Assembly (NCBI RefSeq): GCF_000379485.1
Contig: NZ_KB902299.1
Span: forward strand, 1 to 64,000
Length of the DNA stretch: 64,000 bases
Source of the DNA: Wenxinia marina DSM 24838
Lineage (GTDB): Bacteria > Pseudomonadota > Alphaproteobacteria > Rhodobacterales > Rhodobacteraceae
Reading direction: 5' to 3'
Part shown: one piece after another, positions 1-9,061 of the stretch
Position numbering within the stretch: position 1 is the first letter of the stretch
Layout: each line of letters opens with the position of its first letter
Position numbers and translations under genes: made by a program
The notes under the pieces: generated by a model
What the model was told of the DNA's origin: nothing
Seen by the model: only the letters and a program-made list of their open reading frames with translations
The model's database searches: none

Positions 1-83
1 GCCAGACGGGCCGGTCCGGTCTGCGGATGATGCACGTCGATCCACCGCTTCGAAACGTCGACGCCGATGCACTCTTCTGTCAT
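1..83 (-). CDS. IS110-family transposase (DEDD recombinase), N-terminal fragment cut by window edge
   Basis: Only the first 27 codons are in the window; the gene continues left. The peptide opens MTEECIGVDVSKRWIDVHHP. The GVDVSK...DV pattern is the first RuvC-like DEDD strand at the extreme N-terminus of IS110/IS1111 recombinases, with Asp in the first acidic position. The ATG at 81-83 follows a purine-rich AGGAGA Shine-Dalgarno about 5 nt upstream. In IS110-group elements the long non-coding end lies upstream of this gene, which fits the 167-nt gap before the flanking repeat. Too short to name the exact IS. Confidence 0.75.
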   Translation of the reverse strand, partial: MTEECIGVDVSKRWIDVHHPQTGPARL

Positions 84-250
84 GATCTTCTCCTGTCCCT
101 GTCGGTGCGGGGTCTGGTCACGCAGCCCCAAGCAACTGTTCAGGTTGACGATCCAAAGGCGGACGGCTCCCGCGCCGGCTCGCGGGCTCCAAGCCCTGGG
201 ACCTCACGGGATGCCGTCCGCCACCAGCACATTGACATGATTTCGTTAGA
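84..250 (-). ncRNA. Candidate bridge RNA / non-coding end of the IS110 element
   Basis: Non-coding stretch directly upstream of the recombinase start, about the length of known IS110-group bridge RNAs (IS621 about 177 nt). The strongest structure pairs 158-172 with 207-222: a 15-bp stem with one bulged base. Inside it lies a small GGGCT/AGCCC hairpin (186-198). A second weaker stem uses GGGG 109-112 and CCCC 126-129. Two stem-loops in tandem resemble the target-binding and donor-binding loops of a bridge RNA. The first loop carries GAGGTCCC (complement of 198-205), close to the flanking DNA GAGGCCCC (complement of 253-260). Structure is seen; function is inferred from IS621-type systems. Confidence 0.55.
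158..222. repeat. 15-bp imperfect inverted repeat (stem of the candidate bridge RNA)
   Basis: Left arm GGCGGACGGCTCCCG at 158-172. The right arm at 207-222 is its reverse complement with one extra T. The loop is 34 nt and holds a further 5-bp hairpin. It is the most stable structure between the recombinase gene and the element boundary. Confidence 0.8.
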
Positions 251-252
251 CA

Positions 253-310
253 GGGGCCTCGGTCGGTCGCGCACCAACTGCGCGGGCCCCCGGGTCAGGC
301 CCGGGGCGGG
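253..310. repeat. Dispersed paired palindromic repeat, apparently split by the IS110 element
   Basis: The right half, CCCCCGGGTCAGGCCCGGGG at 286-305, is a standard unit of the palindrome family seen elsewhere in this window (for example 29270-29298). The opposite half normally ends in CCGGGGCCTCGC; here only GGGGCCTC (253-260) remains, directly next to element sequence. This is the pattern expected if the IS inserted inside the other arm. Nothing else is recognised between here and the sdhE stop at 408. Confidence 0.55.
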
Positions 311-407
311 GGAACCTGTGGGCGTGGCGGGGAAGCGCAGGATGGGGTTCCGACCATCCTGTGAGGCGCTCGCCGCGCCTGCGGGGCGCTCTTCGCCCCT
401 GAGGGGC

Positions 408-677
408 TTATCGCGGCCGCGACACCCCCTCGGCTCCCGCGGCGACGCGGGCGATGAGCCCGGCATAGTCCGCCGGCGGTGCCTCCGCGCCGGAGACCCA
501 GCGGTAGAGGTCGTGGTCGCTCTCCTCGAGCAACCTTTCGTAGACATCCAGCTCCTCCGGCGCGAGACGCGCGAGGCCGGCGCCGGCGAAGGCGCCGAGG
601 ATCAGGTCCATCTCCTTGATCCCGCGCCTCCGCGAGCGCATGGACAGCCGCCGCAGCCGGATCTCGGCCGGCTCCAT
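408..677 (-). CDS. sdhE: SdhE-type succinate dehydrogenase flavinylation factor (FAD assembly factor 2)
   Basis: 89 residues, the usual size for SdhE/Sdh5. It helps covalent attachment of FAD to the SdhA flavoprotein. The family hallmark RGxxE is present as RRRGIKEMD near residue 18, followed by the acidic helical region ELDVYERLLEESDHDLYRW typical of the fold. The start ATG at 675-677 overlaps the TGA of the upstream XRE regulator gene by one base (TGATG), so the two are probably translationally coupled. The succinate dehydrogenase genes themselves are not in the window. Confidence 0.88.
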   Translation of the reverse strand: MEPAEIRLRRLSMRSRRRGIKEMDLILGAFAGAGLARLAPEELDVYERLLEESDHDLYRWVSGAEAPPADYAGLIARVAAGAEGVSRPR

Positions 678-1072
678 CAGGCGCTCTCGCGCAGGCGGCG
701 GCGCAGCGCCTTCTCGGCCTGGCCGAGCCTGGCGGCGGCGCGGGTGATCTGCGTCTGCAGCTGGCGCACCTCGTCCAGCAGCTCGGCGATGCCCTCGTCC
801 AGCGGCGCATCCGCAGGACCGTCCGGCCCCTCGCCGCGGCCGGTCAGCAGCCACGACAGCGACACGCCCAGCACGCCCGCCAGCATCTGGATCCGGTTCG
901 CCCGCGGCTCGGAGCGGTCCTCCTCCCACTTTGCCAGCGTCTCGTTGTTGACGCCGAGGCGCCGGGCCAGCTCCTTCTGGCCGAGGCCCGCCGCCTCGCG
1001 CGCGCCGGCGATGCGGTCGCCCAGCGTCGCCGCCTCCTCGCTGTACCAGTCGCTCTCCTGCACGTCGCTCAT
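677..1072 (-). CDS. XRE-family helix-turn-helix transcriptional regulator
   Basis: 131 residues. An XRE/Cro-type HTH covers about residues 17-75 (LGDRIAGAREAAGLGQKEL then LGVNNETLAKWEEDRSEP), followed by a C-terminal coiled-coil-like segment rich in Gln, Arg and Leu (about 95-131) that may mediate oligomerisation. The start is preceded by GAGGAGA. It is divergent from the aminotransferase gene with about 110 bp between them and is one-base-overlapped with sdhE downstream. Target genes cannot be told from sequence. Confidence 0.85.
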   Translation of the reverse strand: MSDVQESDWYSEEAATLGDRIAGAREAAGLGQKELARRLGVNNETLAKWEEDRSEPRANRIQMLAGVLGVSLSWLLTGRGEGPDGPADAPLDEGIAELLDEVRQLQTQITRAAARLGQAEKALRRRLRESA

Positions 1073-1123
1073 CGCCGTCTCCTCGCCCGTCCTGAAAGCC
1101 GCACCCGGCGGAACGCGTGTTGA

Positions 1124-2745
<1,622 letters not shown>

Positions 2746-2821
2746 GGCTTGGCGCCCCGGCGGGGCGCGTGCTAGCGTCCGCCCGCATCCGGCCCCGCGC
2801 GGCCGCAGCCATGGCGGAGCG

Positions 2822-3238
2822 ATGAGCGGCGAGCTTCCCCCCTTCTACTTCCGGATCAAGGAGAACGGCGCGGCCGTCTTCCGCGTCGATACCGAGAACC
2901 GGCAGCGGCGGATCGAGATGGAGCAGATCGCCACCGTCAACGTGAACAACGGCAACGTGCGCCCCCAGGGCGACCGGCCGCTGGCCGCGGACGAGCAGGC
3001 GGTGATCGACGACTGGCTCGCCCGCCGCCGCGAGATGCTGGCCCGGCGCGAGGTGGACGACATCCACCGCGCCATCGACCACCTGAACCTGACCGCCCAG
3101 TGGGTGCAGGCCCGCGCCAACGACGCGGATCTCGAGGAGGTGACCGACGCCCTCCTCCTCGCGATGCACGACCTGCGGACGGTGCTGGTCCGCAAGAAGG
3201 CCGAGCGGCTGACGAAGGGCCAGGACGCCGCGGAGTAG
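2822..3238 (+). CDS. Conserved hypothetical protein
   Basis: 138 residues, no recognised domain. The N-terminal 50 residues look like a small beta domain (PPFYFRIKENGAAVFRVDTE, then MEQIATVNVNNGNVRP); the rest is predominantly charged and helical (Arg/Glu-rich, ending KKAERLTKGQDAAE). No signal peptide or membrane segment, so probably cytosolic. GGAG lies just upstream of the ATG. Stands alone, 76 bp after the VOC gene. Confidence 0.65.
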   Translation: MSGELPPFYFRIKENGAAVFRVDTENRQRRIEMEQIATVNVNNGNVRPQGDRPLAADEQAVIDDWLARRREMLARREVDDIHRAIDHLNLTAQWVQARANDADLEEVTDALLLAMHDLRTVLVRKKAERLTKGQDAAE

Positions 3239-3615
3239 GTTATCGCGGCCGCGCCCCGGTGCCGGCGGCTGTCGAGGCCTGACGGCCCGGGTGTCGGTCC
3301 GGGGATGACCCCGCCACCACGGTACCTCAGATCCGAAGGGGGACCGGCGCTTCGTTTCCCGCTCCCCTCTCTCAGCCCGACCGACGACCGGTCCGGCCAA
3401 CCCTCACGCACATCATCGGCACAGTCCGGACCTCGCGACCGATCCGTCCGACCCGTGCCGCATCTCTGGCGGCCGACAGCCTTCCGGTCCGGACGCGTCT
3501 GGAGGCGGCAAGGACCGGACGGCGCGATCCTGACCCCGTCGGGTCCGGGACCGGCCTTCCCGCGTCAGGGCCGAGAGGCCACCCCCCGGGGTGTACCCGA
3601 CGATCCGATTACCCG
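3239..3615. other. 377-bp intergenic stretch without recognised features
   Basis: Lies between convergent genes. It is GC-rich with several short GGTCCGGACC-like strings but no convincing gene, tRNA or T-tailed terminator. Open frames through it are unlike the neighbouring proteins. Confidence 0.5.
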
Positions 3616-5028
3616 TCAGATCGACGCGCCCTCCGGCCGTCCCAGCCCCGAATGACGAGTCACCCACGCCTCCGTCTCCGCCGCCACCGCCTCGGACGGC
3701 AGCGACGTGCGACGCGTCCCGAGGTCGACGTGCAGCAGCAGCGTCTCGACCGTCGCCACCTCGCCTCCGCCGCGGCGGAGCGTGTGGAACAGGTGCAGCT
3801 TCTTGCCCGCCCCGCCCAGGACCTGCGTCGTCACCTGCAGCCGCTCGCCCGCATTCACCTCGGCGAGGTAGCGGACGCGGTTCTCGACGGTGAAATAGCT
3901 CTGCCCTGCCGCGACGTAGGCCGCGTCGGCGCCGATCAGCGCCATGAAGCGGTCGGTCGCGCGGCTGGCGAGTTCCAAGTAGTGGGTCTCGTTCATGTGG
4001 CCGTTGTAGTCGGTCCAGCTCTGCGGGACCTGCTGCTCGGCCGTCACCGGCAGGTCCGCCGCCTGGGGCCGCGGCAGGCGCGCCTCGTGGTCGCGGATCA
4101 CGCCGCCCGCGCCGCTGCCGGTGCGCTTGAGCGAGCGCAGGATGCCGACGAGGTTGTCGTCGCGCAGCCGCTCCAGCTCGCGGATGGAGCGGTGGCCGGA
4201 CTGGGCGTCGGACTGCCCGGCGATCAGCTCCACCAGCTCGGGCGTGAAGGGCGGCACGTCGGTCAGCTTCGTCCAGGGCCATTCGAGGCACGGCCCGAAC
4301 TGCGCCATGAAGTGCGCCATCCCCGCCTCGCCGCCGGCGATCCGGTAGGTCTCGAACAGGCCCATCTGCGCCCACCGCAGGCCGAAGCCCATCCGGATCG
4401 CCTCGTCGATCTCCTCGGTGGTGGCGATGCCGTCGGTGACGAGCCACAGGCTCTCGCGCCAGACCGCCTCCAGCAGGCGGTCGGCGATGTGGGCGTCGAT
4501 TTCCTTGCGGATGTGCAGGGGGAACATGCCGATGGCGCGCAGGGTCTCGCCGGCCCGGACGCAGGTGTCCGCGTCGCCGACCAGCTCGATCAGCGGCAGC
4601 AGGTAGACCGGGTTGAACGGGTGCGCGACGATGGCGCGGGCGCCTTGTGCGTTCAGCTCCGAGGGCTTGAAGCCCGACGTGGAGGAGCCGATGATCGCGT
4701 CGACCGGGGCGGCCGCCTCGATCTGCGCCAGCACCCTGTGCTTGAGGTCCAGCCGCTCCGGCACGCTCTCCTGCACCCAGTCGGCCCCTGTCACCACCTC
4801 GGCGAGGTCGGCATGGAACGTGAGCCGTCCCTCGTCCGGCAGTGCCCCGTCGTAGAGCGCCGGCAGCGCCCGCCGGGCGCCCGCCAGCACCTCGCCGATC
4901 TTCCGCTGCGCCTCCGGGTCGGGGTCGAAGACCGCAACGTCCCAGCCGTTGAGCAGGAAGCGCGCGGCCCAGCCGCCGCCGATGACGCCGCCGCCGACGA
5001 TGGCTGCCTTCATTTGTTTCGGTCTCAT
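3616..5028 (-). CDS. cdhA: L-carnitine 3-dehydrogenase fused to a betainyl-CoA thioesterase-like domain
   Basis: 470 residues. Residues about 5-315 form a 3-hydroxyacyl-CoA-dehydrogenase-type NAD enzyme: Rossmann GGGVIGGG near the start, SSTSGFKPSEL, and AHPFNPVYLLPL. It oxidises L-carnitine to 3-dehydrocarnitine. Residues about 325-460 are a hot-dog thioesterase with the WTDYNGHMNETHY motif, matching the CdhB betainyl-CoA thioesterase that is a separate gene in Pseudomonas. The ATG at 5028 overlaps the BKACE stop (ATGA) and follows GGAAGGA; an internal ATG at 5013 is an alternative. With the upstream BKACE this gives carnitine to glycine betaine in three steps. Confidence 0.88.
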   Translation of the reverse strand: MRPKQMKAAIVGGGVIGGGWAARFLLNGWDVAVFDPDPEAQRKIGEVLAGARRALPALYDGALPDEGRLTFHADLAEVVTGADWVQESVPERLDLKHRVLAQIEAAAPVDAIIGSSTSGFKPSELNAQGARAIVAHPFNPVYLLPLIELVGDADTCVRAGETLRAIGMFPLHIRKEIDAHIADRLLEAVWRESLWLVTDGIATTEEIDEAIRMGFGLRWAQMGLFETYRIAGGEAGMAHFMAQFGPCLEWPWTKLTDVPPFTPELVELIAGQSDAQSGHRSIRELERLRDDNLVGILRSLKRTGSGAGGVIRDHEARLPRPQAADLPVTAEQQVPQSWTDYNGHMNETHYLELASRATDRFMALIGADAAYVAAGQSYFTVENRVRYLAEVNAGERLQVTTQVLGGAGKKLHLFHTLRRGGGEVATVETLLLHVDLGTRRTSLPSEAVAAETEAWVTRHSGLGRPEGASI

Positions 5029-6113
5029 TCGTCCTTCCCCGCCGCGTACCGTCCACTTCTGAGCAGCGGCCAAGCGTCATCGTACGACATGATTCCCTCG
5101 TGTTTGCTTCGCCAATGCGCGTCGATCCCGTCCCAGCCGCTCCCTTGGAACACGTGCCCGCACTCGGGGCAGACCTTCCTTTCGGCGTCTGCAGCCCGCC
5201 GGTCGGCTGGCGCCCTCTTCACCAGTCCCAGCTTCTCGCGCACCTCGGCCGGCCCGATCACCCGCGCCCCCATCCGCTCCACGATGCCGACCGCCCGCTC
5301 CACCAGCTGCGCGTTGGTGGCCAGCTGACCCTTGCCAAGCCAGAGGTTGTCCTCGAGCCCGACCCGCACGTTGCCGCCCGCAAGCACCGCGGCGGCGACG
5401 AACGGCATCTGGTTGCGCCCCAGCGAGAAGGCGGACCAGTGCCAGTCCGCCGGCACGTTGTTGACCATCGCCATGTACGTATTCAGGTCGTCCGGCGCCC
5501 CCCACGGCACGCCCATGCACAGCTGCACCAGGGCGGGGGCGTGCAGCACCCCCTCCTCCACCAGCTGCTTCGCGAACCACAGGTGCCCAGTGTCGAACGC
5601 CTCGATCTCGGGCTTCACCCCCAGTTCGGTCATCATCGCGCCCATCGCCCGCAGCATGCCGGGCGTGTTGGTCATCACGTAATCGGCCTCGGCGAAGTTC
5701 ATCGTACCGCAATCGAGCGTGCAGATCTCCGGCAGGCATTCGGCGACATGCTTCACCCGCTCCGCCGCGCCGGCCATGTCGGTGCCGGCCTCGTTCAGCG
5801 GCAGCGGCCGTTCCGTCGGGCCGAACACCATGTCCCCGCCCATCCCGGCGGTGAGGTTCAGCACCACGTCCACCTCCGCCTCGCGGATGCGCTCCGCCAC
5901 CTCGCGGTAGAGTTCCACCCGGCGCGAGGGCTTGCCGCTCTCGGGATCGCGGACGTGGCAATGGACGATCGCCGCGCCGGCGCGGGCGGCGTCGATGGCG
6001 CTCGCCGCGATCTCGGCCGGCGAGCGGGGGACGTGGGGGCTGCGGTCCTGCGTCGCGCCCGAGCCGGTCACGGCGCAGGTGATGAAGACCTCGCGGTTCA
6101 TGGTCAGCGGCAT
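5025..6113 (-). CDS. cdhC: BKACE-family beta-keto acid cleavage enzyme (dehydrocarnitine cleavage, CdhC-like) with a C-terminal zinc-ribbon-like tail
   Basis: 362 residues, about 50-60 longer than typical BKACE enzymes. The TIM-barrel core opens EVFITCAVTGSG and contains GAAIVHCHVRDPESGKP with the metal-binding His-x-His. In carnitine operons this family condenses dehydrocarnitine with acetyl-CoA, giving betainyl-CoA and acetoacetate. The extra tail contains CPEC (Cys315, Cys318) and His333, His338, a plausible C2H2 zinc site of unknown role. A strong AAGGAG sits 5 nt before the ATG; MNREVF four codons later is an alternative. The stop overlaps the cdhA start. Confidence 0.85.
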   Translation of the reverse strand: MPLTMNREVFITCAVTGSGATQDRSPHVPRSPAEIAASAIDAARAGAAIVHCHVRDPESGKPSRRVELYREVAERIREAEVDVVLNLTAGMGGDMVFGPTERPLPLNEAGTDMAGAAERVKHVAECLPEICTLDCGTMNFAEADYVMTNTPGMLRAMGAMMTELGVKPEIEAFDTGHLWFAKQLVEEGVLHAPALVQLCMGVPWGAPDDLNTYMAMVNNVPADWHWSAFSLGRNQMPFVAAAVLAGGNVRVGLEDNLWLGKGQLATNAQLVERAVGIVERMGARVIGPAEVREKLGLVKRAPADRRAADAERKVCPECGHVFQGSGWDGIDAHWRSKHEGIMSYDDAWPLLRSGRYAAGKDE

Positions 6114-6137
6114 GTCGTCTCCTTTCGGGCGGTGATG

Positions 6138-6157
6138 TAGGGTGGGTGCAACCCCCC
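6138..6157. repeat. Short TAGGGTGGGT inverted repeat
   Basis: TAGGGTGGGTGCAACCCCCC in the 52-bp gap between the hydratase and BKACE genes. The same motif occurs at 9028-9050 and 38981-39034, so it is a small dispersed hairpin family. Confidence 0.55.
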
Positions 6158-6165
6158 GCCGGCGT

Positions 6166-6948
6166 TCATCGCCCCTTCCACACGGGGTCGCGTTTCTCGG
6201 CGAATGCCCGCGCCCCCTCCTTCTGGTCCTCCGAGCGGTAGAGCCGCTCGACGGTCGGCAGCTGGCTCCGCGTGACGCGGTTCAGCGCGTCCTGGAACTT
6301 CATGTCCTCGGCCTCGCGCACGACCTCCTTGATCGCGGCCATGACGAGGGGCGGCCCCGCCGCGATGGCGTCCGCCATCTCGCGCGCCGCGTCCATCAGG
6401 GCGTCCGCCGGCAGGACCCGGTTCACCAGCCCCCATCGCGCCGCCTCCGCCGCATCGACCCACCGCCCGGTCAGCAGCATCTCCATCGCGACGTGATAGG
6501 GGATGCGCTTCGGCAGCTTGATCGAGGCGGCGTCGGCCACCGTGCCCGACCGGATCTCCGGCAGCGCGAAGGTCGCGTGCTCCGCCGCCAGCAGGATGTC
6601 GCAGCTCAGCGCCAGCTCCAGCCCGCCGCCGCAGCAGATGCCGTTGATGGCGCAGATCACCGGCTTGTTCATCTGCGGCAGCTCCTGCAGCCCGCCGAAG
6701 CCGCCGCGGCCGTAATCGCCGTCCACCGCGTCGCCTGCGGCGGCGGCCTTGAGATCCCAGCCGGGGCAGAAGAACTTCTCGCCCGTCCCCGTCAGGATCG
6801 CGACCCGCAGGTCGGGATCGTCGCGGAAGTCGGCGAAGAGGTCGCCCATCAGCCGCGAGGTGGCGAGGTCGATGGCGTTCGCCGGCGGCCGGTCGAGCCG
6901 CACCTCCAGGACATGGCCGCGGCGGGTGGTGTGCAGGGGTCCGGTCAT
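6166..6948 (-). CDS. caiD: Enoyl-CoA hydratase/isomerase family protein, CaiD-like
   Basis: 260 residues, the same length class as CaiD (crotonobetainyl-CoA hydratase). The crotonase fold is clear: PPANAIDLATSRLM at the N-terminus, oxyanion-hole motifs around FFCPGWDLKAAAAGD and NGICCGGGLELALSCD, then PEIRSGTVADAASI. The start ATG overlaps the upstream ligase stop (ATGA). Placement in the carnitine operon argues for hydration of crotonobetainyl-CoA to carnitinyl-CoA or a related step; substrate not proven by sequence. Confidence 0.75.
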   Translation of the reverse strand: MTGPLHTTRRGHVLEVRLDRPPANAIDLATSRLMGDLFADFRDDPDLRVAILTGTGEKFFCPGWDLKAAAAGDAVDGDYGRGGFGGLQELPQMNKPVICAINGICCGGGLELALSCDILLAAEHATFALPEIRSGTVADAASIKLPKRIPYHVAMEMLLTGRWVDAAEAARWGLVNRVLPADALMDAAREMADAIAAGPPLVMAAIKEVVREAEDMKFQDALNRVTRSQLPTVERLYRSEDQKEGARAFAEKRDPVWKGR

Positions 6949-9011
6949 GGCATGACCTTTCGGATCAGCGCGTCGGCGGCGACGGCGCGGGTGGGGGTGC
7001 AGATCAGCGGGTTGATCTCCACCTCTTCGATCGTCGCCGCGTTGGCGGCGACGTACGACTGGAGGGAGAGGAGCGCCGCGTGGATCGCGTCGCGGCGGGC
7101 GGCGGGCCGGCCGCGGTAGCCGCGCAGGAGCGGGCCGGTGCACAGGGAATCCAGCGCGGCGTCCATCTCCGCGACCGTGGCGGGCAGGAGGAGGGACGCG
7201 GTGTCCTGCAACAGCTCCGCCAGCGTCCCGCCCGCGCCGACCGTGAGGACGAAGCCGTGGGCGGGATCGCGCAGGACCCCGACCAGCAGTTCGGCGACGC
7301 CGCCGGAGATCATCTCCTCAACCAGATACCCGGGCGCGGCCATCTGGGTCGCAGCGTCCTCCACCCCGGCGGCGGAGGTGAGGCCGAGGGCGACGAGCCC
7401 CGCCTCGGTCTTGTGCGCGGCGCCCTCCCCCTTGAGGACCACGGGGAAGCCCAGCGCTGCGGCTGCCTCCGCCGCCTCGGCGGGGCTGACCGCGCGGCGG
7501 TATCTGGGCACGTCGAGACCGTGGGCGGCGAGCGCCGTCTTGGCGTCCGTCTCGGACAGCAGTTCCGCCTCGCCCTCCAGCGGCCCTGACGACAGGACCG
7601 GTTCGCCCGGCGCCCGAACCAACGCCGCCACCGCGATCGCCTCCAGCGCCTCCGGAATCCCCGCGAACGGCACGATCGCCCGCGCCATCGCGTCCTCCGC
7701 CAGCGCCTCGGTCAGGCACTCGGGCACCGAGGCGACCAGCCCCATCGGCACGCCCGAGGCGCGGCCCGCGGCCTCGACCGCGTCCACCACCATCGGCCAC
7801 TCGGCCGGGCGGCAGCGGTCGTCACGGGGAAAGTCCAGCACCACGCACCCCATCGCCAGATGGGGCGCCATCGCGGCGGTGAAGGTGCGCCTCAGCGCGT
7901 CCGCGTCGCCCCAGATGTAGGTGTGGTAGTCGAGCGGGTTGGCGAGCGCCACCTTCGGCCCCAAAGCCCCCCGCAGGCCGGAGCGCTGGCCCTCCGTCAG
8001 GGGCGGGAACGTCACGCCCGTCCCTTCGGCGCTGTCCGCCATCAGGCTCGCCTCGCCGCCCGAGCAGGACAGCGAGACGATGCCGGCGTGCGGCAGGGGC
8101 CCGTGGACGTGCAAGAGCTTCAACGTCTCCATCAGCGCGGTCAGGCTGCCCACCTGCCCGAAGCCCAGCCGCCGCAGCAGCGCCCGCCCCCCGGCGTCCG
8201 ACCCGGCGAGCGAGGCGGTGTGCGAGACGGTCGCCGCCCGCGCCTGCTCCGACGCGCCGATCTTCAGCGCGACGACAGGCTTGCCGACCTCGTGGGCGTA
8301 CCGCGCCAGCGCCTCTAAGCCCGCCACGTCGCCGACCCCCTCGATGTGCAGGCCCAGCGCCGTAACCCTGTCGTCCGCCAGCAGCGCCCGCCCGACCTCG
8401 GGCAGCCCTGCCAGCGCCTGGTTGCCGACCGTCACCACGTAGGCCAGCGGCAGGCCGCGGCGCTGCATCGTCAGGTTCAGCGCGATGTTGGAGGATTGGG
8501 TGACGATGGCGACGCCCCGCTCTACCCGCACCAGCCCGTGCTGGTCGGGCCACAGCGCCGCCCCGTCGAGCGCGTTGAGATAGCCGTAGCAGTTGGGCCC
8601 CAGGATCGCCATCTCGCCCGCCGCCGCGACCAGCGCCGCCTGCAGGTCCGCGCCGTCCCCCGTCTCCGCCACCGACTCGGCGAAGCCCGAGGCGAAGCAG
8701 ACCGCGCCGCCGGCCCCCCTCACGGCGAGGTCACGGACCACGCCCACCGTCGCCTCGCGGTTCACGCCCACGAACGCCGCGTCCGGCGCGCCGGGCAGCT
8801 CGGCGACCGAGGGCACCGCCGGCAGGCCGCCGACCTCGGCCTTCGACGGATGGACCGGCCATAGCTCTCCCGCGAAGCCGATCTTCCGGCATTCGCGGAT
8901 CACGTTCAGCGCCCACGTCCCGCCGCCGATCACGGCGACGGAGCGGGGGCGGAGGAGGCGGGAAAGAGCGTCCGTCATGGCGCGGGCCGAAGCGCGAGGG
9001 TCGGCCGACAT
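6945..9011 (-). CDS. ADP-forming acyl-CoA ligase (acetate--CoA ligase family, fused alpha-beta)
   Basis: 688 residues. Order: CoA-binding Rossmann domain (RPRSVAVIGGG), two ligase-CoA domains with a phospho-histidine loop SHTASLAGSD, then a C-terminal ATP-grasp domain (DAKTALAAHGLDVPRY, VVLKGEGAAHKTEAGL). Such enzymes join a carboxylate to CoA while hydrolysing ATP to ADP. In this operon it probably replaces the AMP-forming CaiC ligase, activating crotonobetaine or carnitine (inference). An internal ATG at 8978 (MTDALSRLL) is an equally good start, since no clear Shine-Dalgarno precedes either. It overlaps caiD by four bases. Confidence 0.82.
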   Translation of the reverse strand: MSADPRASARAMTDALSRLLRPRSVAVIGGGTWALNVIRECRKIGFAGELWPVHPSKAEVGGLPAVPSVAELPGAPDAAFVGVNREATVGVVRDLAVRGAGGAVCFASGFAESVAETGDGADLQAALVAAAGEMAILGPNCYGYLNALDGAALWPDQHGLVRVERGVAIVTQSSNIALNLTMQRRGLPLAYVVTVGNQALAGLPEVGRALLADDRVTALGLHIEGVGDVAGLEALARYAHEVGKPVVALKIGASEQARAATVSHTASLAGSDAGGRALLRRLGFGQVGSLTALMETLKLLHVHGPLPHAGIVSLSCSGGEASLMADSAEGTGVTFPPLTEGQRSGLRGALGPKVALANPLDYHTYIWGDADALRRTFTAAMAPHLAMGCVVLDFPRDDRCRPAEWPMVVDAVEAAGRASGVPMGLVASVPECLTEALAEDAMARAIVPFAGIPEALEAIAVAALVRAPGEPVLSSGPLEGEAELLSETDAKTALAAHGLDVPRYRRAVSPAEAAEAAAALGFPVVLKGEGAAHKTEAGLVALGLTSAAGVEDAATQMAAPGYLVEEMISGGVAELLVGVLRDPAHGFVLTVGAGGTLAELLQDTASLLLPATVAEMDAALDSLCTGPLLRGYRGRPAARRDAIHAALLSLQSYVAANAATIEEVEINPLICTPTRAVAADALIRKVMP

Positions 9012-9027
9012 CGCGTTCCGTCGTGGC

Positions 9028-9050
9028 GGTGGGTTTCACCCACCCTACGG
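9028..9050. repeat. Short TAGGGTGGGT inverted repeat
   Basis: GGTGGGTTTCACCCACC forms a 7-bp stem with a TTC loop, followed by CTACGG. It lies in the 50-bp gap between the acyl-CoA dehydrogenase and CoA ligase genes of one operon. Confidence 0.6.
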
Positions 9051-9061
9051 AGTCTCGTCAT

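Noticed and set aside
1-310. Terminal inverted repeats and target-site duplication for the IS
   Set aside because: IS110 elements usually lack both, and only one end is in the window, so none was claimed.
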